Assembly: GCA_003641695.1 (NCBI GenBank)
Contig: QNBL01000039.1
Span: 1-12,718 of the forward strand
DNA from: Spirochaetota bacterium
GTDB taxonomy: Bacteria; Spirochaetota; Spirochaetia; B11-G9
Length of the DNA stretch: 12,718 nt
Direction: 5' to 3'
The position numbers and the translations under genes were made by a program. Positions within the stretch are counted from its first letter, which is position 1. Every line of letters starts with the position of its first letter. Under the pieces are notes generated by a model. The model was not told the origin of the DNA, ran no database searches, and worked only from the letters and a program-made list of their open reading frames with translations. Below, piece after piece: positions 7,827 to 12,718 of this stretch.

Positions 7827-8802
7827 GGGCTGCTCCGGTCTTTATGCGGGGATCTATTCTTGTATAAATAAGATCTACAATAAAATTTGCAACAACAACC
7901 GAGACAGCAAAGAGCAGAAAAATACCTTGCAACAATGGATAATCCCGCTTCATAACTGCATCATAGGTTAGCCTGCCGATACCGGGCCAGGAAAAAACAG
8001 TTTCTGCTTCTATAACTCCTGCAATGGCAAAAGCAAAGTTTACTCCCGAAAGGGTAACTACCGGCAGCAGAGCATTGCGAAGAGCATGTTTCCGTAAAAT
8101 AACAGACTCTCTCAGACCCTTTGACCGGGCGGTAACAATGTAATCCTGATCCATAACTTCTACCATGGAACTTCGAGTTAGAAGTATGTATTCCCCCACA
8201 TACCACAGTACAATGGAAAAAGCAGGGAGTACCATATGCCAGAGAACATCCTTTAAATACATAAATCCTGTGAATCCTGAAGCTGGTGTTGTAATACCTC
8301 CAAGTGGAAAGAGAAGCAGGATAAATCCGAAAACGAGGAGGAGGAGTATCCCCATGGCAAAAGTCGGGATGGAATACAGTACGAGAGAAAGAGAAAGTAT
8401 TGTTCTGTCCGTTTTGGACCCGTTCCGCCATCCTGAAATTGCTCCGAGAATAATACCCAGGGTTGTTGCAATTACCAAAGCCGTAACAACAAGAATAAGA
8501 GTCTGGCCTATTCTGTCGCCAATGACATCGGCGACCGGTCTTTTTTGCCAGAAGGAAAACCCCAAATTCCCGTGAAGGAGCTGTTTTACATAATCAATAA
8601 ACTGCCCTCCTATGGATTTATCAAGTCCGAACTTAACCCGCATTGCCTGAAGCTGCTCTGTACTTACCCGCGGGTCCTTAAACATCATCCGTATCGGATC
8701 TCCCGGGGCAATCCGGAATATTGCAAAGTTTGCTATTGCTATGGCTACTATCGTGATTAAAGCTCCTGTCAGCTTTTTTAGTATAAATTGTAATGTTTTC
8801 AA
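7819..8802 (-). CDS. dppB: Peptide-type ABC importer permease, DppB (TTG start)
   Basis: A 327-residue inner-membrane permease. TM1 (about 9-30) is followed by the family motif RIAPGDP (30-36), a periplasmic domain (about 37-98) and five helices to about 314. The EAA coupling motif is at 225-243 (ARSKGLRESVILRKHALRN). The C-terminus has the usual YTRIDPRIK. The start codon is TTG: no ATG lies between the ribosome site AGGGGG (about 11 bases upstream) and TM1, and the TTG gives the canonical N-terminus MKTLQFILKKLTG. The next in-frame ATG would remove TM1. A strong stem-loop lies between this gene and the upstream binding-protein gene, so permease expression is probably lower than that of the binding protein. 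Confidence 0.93.
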   Translation of the reverse strand: MKTLQFILKKLTGALITIVAIAIANFAIFRIAPGDPIRMMFKDPRVSTEQLQAMRVKFGLDKSIGGQFIDYVKQLLHGNLGFSFWQKRPVADVIGDRIGQTLILVVTALVIATTLGIILGAISGWRNGSKTDRTILSLSLVLYSIPTFAMGILLLLVFGFILLLFPLGGITTPASGFTGFMYLKDVLWHMVLPAFSIVLWYVGEYILLTRSSMVEVMDQDYIVTARSKGLRESVILRKHALRNALLPVVTLSGVNFAFAIAGVIEAETVFSWPGIGRLTYDAVMKRDYPLLQGIFLLFAVSVVVANFIVDLIYTRIDPRIKTGAAHE

Positions 8803-8828
8803 GTATGCAAAGACCCCCTCTTTAAATA

Positions 8829-8855
8829 AAGCTCCCCGTTTGAAAAGGGGAGCTT
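8829..8855 (-). terminator. Stem-loop between binding-protein and permease genes (leaky terminator / mRNA stabiliser)
   Basis: A perfect 9-bp inverted repeat (AAGCTCCCC 8829-8837, GGGGAGCTT 8847-8855) with a 9-base loop lies in the 69-base gap after the binding-protein stop codon. On the minus strand the stem is followed by TATTTAAAG, a T-tract weaker than that of a full terminator. In many ABC importer operons such a structure lets only part of transcription continue and protects the upstream message, giving excess binding protein. That role here is inferred from position. Confidence 0.65.
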
Positions 8856-8871
8856 GTTTATAAAAAAATAC

Positions 8872-10536
8872 TTACTCAGCCGGTTTTACGTTAAAATAAG
8901 ACCAGGGATTTATCCATGTTGAAACTCCACCCATGGTGCTTGTATACCCGGTAAATCTATCTGTTCTAACAGGGTTAATGGATTTCCACCGTAAAAGAAA
9001 GCCGTAAGGAAGATCATCGGCAAGTATTTCCTGCATTTTAAAAAGGTCCGCTTTCCTTGCTCCCCTATCACTCTGCTCTGCCATGTCATCAAGGTATTCA
9101 TCAAATTGAGCATTGTTATAATACGCACAATTCCAGCCCTCACCGCCGTTGTCCCAGCTGCGGGCAAATTCCCAAATCCAGTCCGCATGAGGACCGGGTT
9201 CTTCGTTTCCAATGGAGATGTCGAAACCGTCCTCTTCCGGTGCGTACCAAAACTCATAAAAGGTATCAAGATCTACAATTTTGGGTTTAATACTAATACC
9301 GATATCACTCATTTGCTCTTTTATAAGGGTGATCATTTTTACTTCTTGAGTCCAATCTGATGGTCCAAGAAGTTCAAATACGAGATTTTCACCCGTTTCA
9401 GGATCGTTTAATGTACCGTCTGCATCAGTGTCTCTGTAACCGGCTTCTGCCAGGATAGCCTTTGCCTTCTCAATGTTATAGGTGAACTGAGGCAGGTCGG
9501 GATTATGATCTGGTAATTCCTTGTACATAAAACTGTCAGCAGGTTCTGCATAACCGAGATATGCTATTGAAATAATACGGTCTATGTCTATTCCATACAT
9601 GATTGCTTTTCGTACATTGATATCGGTAATTGCATTTTCCTTATGCAGGTTGAAAGACAGCCAGTCAATAGTAATACCGGGGTCAATTTTAACCTCAATA
9701 TTCTGAGTATCCTTAAAACTGCTGAGAGATAGAGGATCAATACCATTATAGCCTATCATATCAATTTCGCCTTTCTTCAAGGCCAGGTTCCGTGCTTCCG
9801 CACTACCGTAGGTTTTTAGTACTACCGTTTGTGCTCCCGGTTTATTCCCCCAGTAATCTTCGTTCCTTTCCAGCCAGATATACTGATCTGCTTTAAACTC
9901 TTTGAGTTTGAAGGGGCCTGAACCAACTGCACCGGCATTGTCATAGGAGTGCATGTCATCCTTATAGGGTTCCCAGATATGTTTTGGAAGTATGGGAGTC
10001 CAGAAAACAGGAGGATAATCACCTCCATGTTTTGCTGTAAGGGTAAACTGTATGGTATGGTCGTCGATAACCTGTATATCATCACAATCAGTATCTTCAT
10101 ATTCCCATGCAGGGTCGGAAGCCGGCAGATACTTCAGGGTAAAAGCGACATCCTCTGCTGTTACCGGCGTCCCATCGTGAAACTTTGCATTTTTTCTTAA
10201 ATGAAAAGTCCATGTCTGGTTGTCCTTGGTTTCCCAGCTTTCTGCCAGCATGGGGATTGGTTTGTAGTCCGGCGCTGGGCCCATAATCCACAATTGGTCA
10301 TATACCAGCGGCCAAAAAATACAGCCCATTTCCATGTACTGCCAGCTTTCATCGGGTATAAGTGTTGAAAGAGCTTGATCGGTGGTAAAGCCCACATTAA
10401 ACCTGGCGTCTACGGCTTTACTTGTCTGAGTTGCCGAACCCTCCTTTTGTCCTCCTGCGAAAGCAGCAGCAGAAACAAAAACGAGCACCAGTACCGTAAT
10501 TAGTATACGGGAAAACAGTGACTTCTTGATTTCCAT
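8872..10536 (-). CDS. Periplasmic substrate-binding protein of the peptide/nickel family (SBP family 5)
   Basis: Extracytoplasmic receptor of the DppBCDF importer, 554 residues from the chosen start, normal for cluster C/family 5 proteins. The signal peptide is MEIKKSLFSR, a hydrophobic core, then a signal peptidase I site AAAFA|GGQKEG; no lipobox cysteine is present, so it is probably soluble in a periplasm. Family features include MLAESWE and FHLRKNAKFHDGTPVTAEDV. A DTDADGTLNDPETGE segment resembles a DxDxDG calcium-binding loop, as seen in some members. The frame also has an ATG at 10545, but GGGG abuts that codon directly; ATG 10536 has the same site about 9 bases upstream and gives a compact signal peptide. 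The family carries peptides, nickel or oligosaccharides. The sequence is rich in Trp and Tyr, but the ligand cannot be deduced. Confidence 0.93.
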   Translation of the reverse strand: MEIKKSLFSRILITVLVLVFVSAAAFAGGQKEGSATQTSKAVDARFNVGFTTDQALSTLIPDESWQYMEMGCIFWPLVYDQLWIMGPAPDYKPIPMLAESWETKDNQTWTFHLRKNAKFHDGTPVTAEDVAFTLKYLPASDPAWEYEDTDCDDIQVIDDHTIQFTLTAKHGGDYPPVFWTPILPKHIWEPYKDDMHSYDNAGAVGSGPFKLKEFKADQYIWLERNEDYWGNKPGAQTVVLKTYGSAEARNLALKKGEIDMIGYNGIDPLSLSSFKDTQNIEVKIDPGITIDWLSFNLHKENAITDINVRKAIMYGIDIDRIISIAYLGYAEPADSFMYKELPDHNPDLPQFTYNIEKAKAILAEAGYRDTDADGTLNDPETGENLVFELLGPSDWTQEVKMITLIKEQMSDIGISIKPKIVDLDTFYEFWYAPEEDGFDISIGNEEPGPHADWIWEFARSWDNGGEGWNCAYYNNAQFDEYLDDMAEQSDRGARKADLFKMQEILADDLPYGFLLRWKSINPVRTDRFTGYTSTMGGVSTWINPWSYFNVKPAE

Positions 10537-10567
10537 GATTTTCATCCCCTTTTTACAAGTTTATTTT

Positions 10568-10590
10568 CACCATGCTACGTTAGTATGGTG
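10568..10590. repeat. Inverted repeat/hairpin upstream of the binding-protein gene
   Basis: CACCAT and ATGGTG arms flank a single mismatch, then CTA/TAG around a 3-base loop, giving a 23-base hairpin with nine pairs. It lies 32 bases above the chosen start codon and would form in the leader if transcription begins upstream or reads through from the oxidoreductase genes. No T-tract follows, so it is not a simple terminator. It could be an operator, an mRNA processing site or a leader structure. Confidence 0.5.
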
Positions 10591-10594
10591 ATAT

Positions 10595-10610
10595 GCCGGT
10601 AATATCCGGC
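10595..10610. repeat. Second inverted repeat/hairpin upstream of the binding-protein gene
   Basis: GCCGG and CCGGC form a perfect 5-bp stem with a 6-base loop, four bases from the neighbouring 23-base hairpin. Together they fill half of the 83-base gap between the membrane-protein gene and the importer operon. I could not identify a convincing -35/-10 pair in the gap. Confidence 0.45.
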
Positions 10611-10628
10611 TGAACTGCATATGATAAA

Positions 10629-11204
10629 TTAAAAGTATACATGTACCACCTTTGTTTTGGTGATTCTTCTATAGATTGCTATATTATCAAATTCCTCCTT
10701 AAGATCGAAAAGAAAATCGGAAAAAACCGGCCACATAAGAACCCAGATAGCTATATAAAGCCCTTCGTTAAATATCATGTAGAGCATGGATTCTTTATCT
10801 CCCTCCATCTTACTAGTGAAAAAAACTACAGAGAGGAGGGCTATGGAGATAAAAAAATTAAAAATTATTTTACGGACAATTTTTTTAATATTCTTTTTTG
10901 AAAGATGAACAAGATAGTAGAAGTAGTGTTTCAAAGCTTCGGAAAACTTCTGTTCAATATTATCTCTTTTCTTTTTCTCCTCCACGGGCAGGACAACTTG
11001 TATAACGAACTTGTTTTTAAGTCCTATCTCATCGGCACATTCAATAAGATATGCCACAAATTCTTCCCTGAGATCTCTTTTCCAATATGAAGAATGGAAA
11101 TCAAATTCATTAAAAAGGGTTTGGAAGGAATCTACCTTCACACTGATTATGTAATCTCCCTTCTCGGTTTTATCGTACCGCTGAAGCAGGATATTCTCTT
11201 TCAT
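10629..11204 (-). CDS. Uncharacterised two-helix membrane protein coupled to the aldehyde oxidoreductase gene
   Basis: A 191-residue protein of no known function. The N-terminal half (about 1-110) is soluble and charged, with FDFHSSYWKRDLREEFVAYL at 35-54, a beta segment FVIQVVLP (66-73) and a basic helix (about 88-112). Two hydrophobic helices follow (about 113-129 and 143-165), then a charged tail containing FLFDLKEEFDNIAIYRRI. The pattern (an xDFxxSxxxxRDLxxE start, a strand ending in LP, two helices, then W-xx-MW and FDL...IYRRI) recalls a widespread family of hypothetical bacterial membrane proteins; this is from memory and unverified. The ATG abuts the oxidoreductase stop (TAAATG) and only a weak GAG precedes it, suggesting translational reinitiation. 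The gene is visibly more AT-rich than its neighbours. An electron-transfer or membrane-anchoring role for the oxidoreductase is possible but unproven. Confidence 0.75.
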   Translation of the reverse strand: MKENILLQRYDKTEKGDYIISVKVDSFQTLFNEFDFHSSYWKRDLREEFVAYLIECADEIGLKNKFVIQVVLPVEEKKKRDNIEQKFSEALKHYFYYLVHLSKKNIKKIVRKIIFNFFISIALLSVVFFTSKMEGDKESMLYMIFNEGLYIAIWVLMWPVFSDFLFDLKEEFDNIAIYRRITKTKVVHVYF

Positions 11205-12718
11205 TTACAGTGTCACTCTGGAGGTATATTCATCTATAAGATGCTTTTCAATTCCCAAGGATTGCAGTTTTTTGATGGTGGGTCTTCCGAGAGAATCCCA
11301 TCCCCGGTATTCATAGTACTCCTGCATTGCTTTGTCAAAAGCTTCTTCTGTCATGGGAATATCTGCGGGAGGTCCTGCTTTTAAAACCTCCTTATAAAAC
11401 CGTTGGGGGAGCTTGTCAGCATTTTTAGTAAATCCAGCCATTACGCTGAACATCCTTTGAAGATTAAACACCCTTTCTCCTACTTCTCTTACCTTTTCTT
11501 TAGGCCATGAACCTCCAAAGGTAACTTCAAACAATTTTCCCAATGTCTCACTGTTAATAGGCCAGAAATCACATACTCCAAAAGAAAATTTTGCAAACTG
11601 GGAATTCTGCATCTTTGCAACAAGCACTCCTTTCCCGTCAAAGGTAAAGGGATCCCGATCTCCCCAAGCCTCAAGGGCAATAGGGTATGCACTCATATGG
11701 CAGCCGCCTCTTGGTGCGGTTACATACGCTATTCCCATACCGTACGAACCCCGGGGGTCATAACCCGGCAGTTCCATTCCTTTAACATTAATGGCCAGTT
11801 CCTTATGTCCATACTTTTCCGATAAACCTTTGGTTCCTTCAGCAGCTTCTGCCCATTTCCCGCTTCTCGTGGCTATATCCTTCACCGCCTGTAGTGTTTT
11901 TTCTTTATCACCGAACATTATTCCAAAATCATGAAACCCCTTTTCAGTCATCTCCATCATATAGGCAATGGTTCCTCCAGTGGAAATGGTGTCGATACCA
12001 TAATCATCACAAAGGGCATTGAATTCAATGACCGATGCCCGCTCTCCAATTCCCAGGGATGTTCCGCCAAGAACAATGGTTTCAAACTCAGGGCCCTCAA
12101 CCTGGTGGTCTCCCTCTTTGACCCAGTTCCCGCAGGCAATACCGCATCCAAAACAGGCTTTTTTGTTTTGTCTGACATCCTTAAATGCTTCACCGTTTAA
12201 ATTTTTGTAGTTATCAAATCTCCCTTCGGAAAAGTTCTTTGTCGGGAGCAATCCGGATTCCTGAGCAAGATCTACCAATACAGGAGTTCCATACTGATAA
12301 ATTTCATTATCTTCTGCGGTAACACCGTCTTTTTCATGAAATTCTTCAGCAAGACGCATTGTACCTTCAAAATCTTCTACCGTAACATCCAGCCATCCTC
12401 TGATCGCAATAGCTTTGAGATTCTTGCTTCCCATTACAGCACCAATACCGCCTCTCCCAAGCTGCCGGTACCGTTCCGATGAAATGCAGGAAAAGGGGAC
12501 TTTCTGTTCCCCCGCAGGTCCAATGGTAAGTATTTTTACATTTTTATCCCCCACAAGCTGTTTCACTTTCTGTTCTGTTTCAAAAGAACCTGTTCCGGCA
12601 AGATCGGGAACAGGATTAATAGTTTGTTTGTCCGGATCAATGTAGAGGTAGGATAATGATTCAGCTCTTCCCGTTATAGATACCGCATCAAATCCTGCAT
12701 ATTTTAACTCAGCTCCAA
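11205..12718 (-). CDS. aor: Aldehyde:ferredoxin oxidoreductase family tungsto/molybdopterin enzyme (N-terminus beyond the window)
   Basis: Cytoplasmic W/Mo-bis-pterin enzyme that typically oxidises aldehydes to carboxylic acids with ferredoxin, or runs in reverse. The frame is open to the window edge (503 residues visible), so about 100 N-terminal residues are missing; a frame starting at 12566 would begin at an internal GTG. Upstream residues GAELKYAGFDAVSITGRAES match the family N-terminal domain. Visible features: pterin-binding GRGGIGAVMGSKNLKAIAIRG (about 87-107 of the visible part), [4Fe-4S] motif CFGCGIAC (Cys188, 191, 195) with the fourth ligand Cys382 in FGVCDF, EGPEFET with Glu210, and DPRGSYGMG followed by PRGGCHMSAYP with His340. 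No key residue is lost. The substrate is not predictable. Its stop touches the start of the downstream membrane-protein gene, and the importer operon follows in the same direction. Confidence 0.93.
   Translation of the reverse strand, partial: GAELKYAGFDAVSITGRAESLSYLYIDPDKQTINPVPDLAGTGSFETEQKVKQLVGDKNVKILTIGPAGEQKVPFSCISSERYRQLGRGGIGAVMGSKNLKAIAIRGWLDVTVEDFEGTMRLAEEFHEKDGVTAEDNEIYQYGTPVLVDLAQESGLLPTKNFSEGRFDNYKNLNGEAFKDVRQNKKACFGCGIACGNWVKEGDHQVEGPEFETIVLGGTSLGIGERASVIEFNALCDDYGIDTISTGGTIAYMMEMTEKGFHDFGIMFGDKEKTLQAVKDIATRSGKWAEAAEGTKGLSEKYGHKELAINVKGMELPGYDPRGSYGMGIAYVTAPRGGCHMSAYPIALEAWGDRDPFTFDGKGVLVAKMQNSQFAKFSFGVCDFWPINSETLGKLFEVTFGGSWPKEKVREVGERVFNLQRMFSVMAGFTKNADKLPQRFYKEVLKAGPPADIPMTEEAFDKAMQEYYEYRGWDSLGRPTIKKLQSLGIEKHLIDEYTSRVTL

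Noticed and set aside
8165..8575. Plus-strand open frame of 136 codons opposite dppB
   Set aside because: It is antisense to a well-supported permease gene, with no ribosome site or family features noticed.
11205..12566. Oxidoreductase gene starting at the GTG at 12566
   Set aside because: The frame stays open to the window edge and the upstream 50 codons encode conserved family sequence, so the GTG is an internal valine codon.

Overview
The window looks like part of the chromosome of an anaerobic, double-membraned bacterium, most likely a spirochaete (Spirochaetota, Sediminispirochaeta/Oceanispirochaeta-like). The main clue is the extracytoplasmic solute-binding protein: its signal peptide has no lipobox cysteine and ends AAAFA|GGQKEG, a mature N-terminus I associate with spirochaete periplasmic binding proteins. 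A tungsten/molybdopterin aldehyde:ferredoxin oxidoreductase fits an anaerobic, ferredoxin-based metabolism. The lineage is an inference and was not checked by any search.

Layout. All intact genes lie on the minus strand, so transcription runs from high to low coordinates. At the right edge is a truncated aldehyde:ferredoxin oxidoreductase (11205-12718, N-terminus outside the window). An uncharacterised two-helix membrane protein (10629-11204) abuts it, with stop and start codons touching (TAAATG). After an 83-base gap with two tandem hairpins comes a complete peptide/nickel-type ABC importer: binding protein (8872-10536), permeases DppB and DppC, and ATPases DppD and DppF (down to 4948). A strong stem-loop separates the binding-protein gene from the permease genes, the usual arrangement for making more binding protein than transporter.

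The next unit (4896 down to 250) is a self-contained drug-efflux-type operon: a MarR-family regulator followed by the two halves of a heterodimeric ABC exporter. The genes are joined by two successive ATGA stop/start overlaps. Its promoter is readable (TTGACC, 17 bases, TATATT), and a perfect 7-3-7 inverted repeat fills the spacer between the two boxes, a likely MarR operator. The exporter halves are complementary. The 739-residue half has a normal signature motif but lacks the catalytic glutamate and the switch histidine. The 627-residue half has both of those but a degenerate signature. Together they make one competent and one degenerate ATP site.

The left edge (1-243, plus strand, convergent) holds the 3' end of an amidohydrolase that appears broken: an in-frame TGA replaces a conserved glycine, and a one-base shift is needed to reach a natural-looking end. 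There is no gene-free stretch longer than about 115 bases. I saw no tRNA, rRNA, CRISPR array, insertion sequence or phage gene. Most of the window is ordinary transport and metabolism; the less-described parts are the membrane protein coupled to the oxidoreductase, the hairpins upstream of the binding-protein gene, and the operator-in-promoter design.
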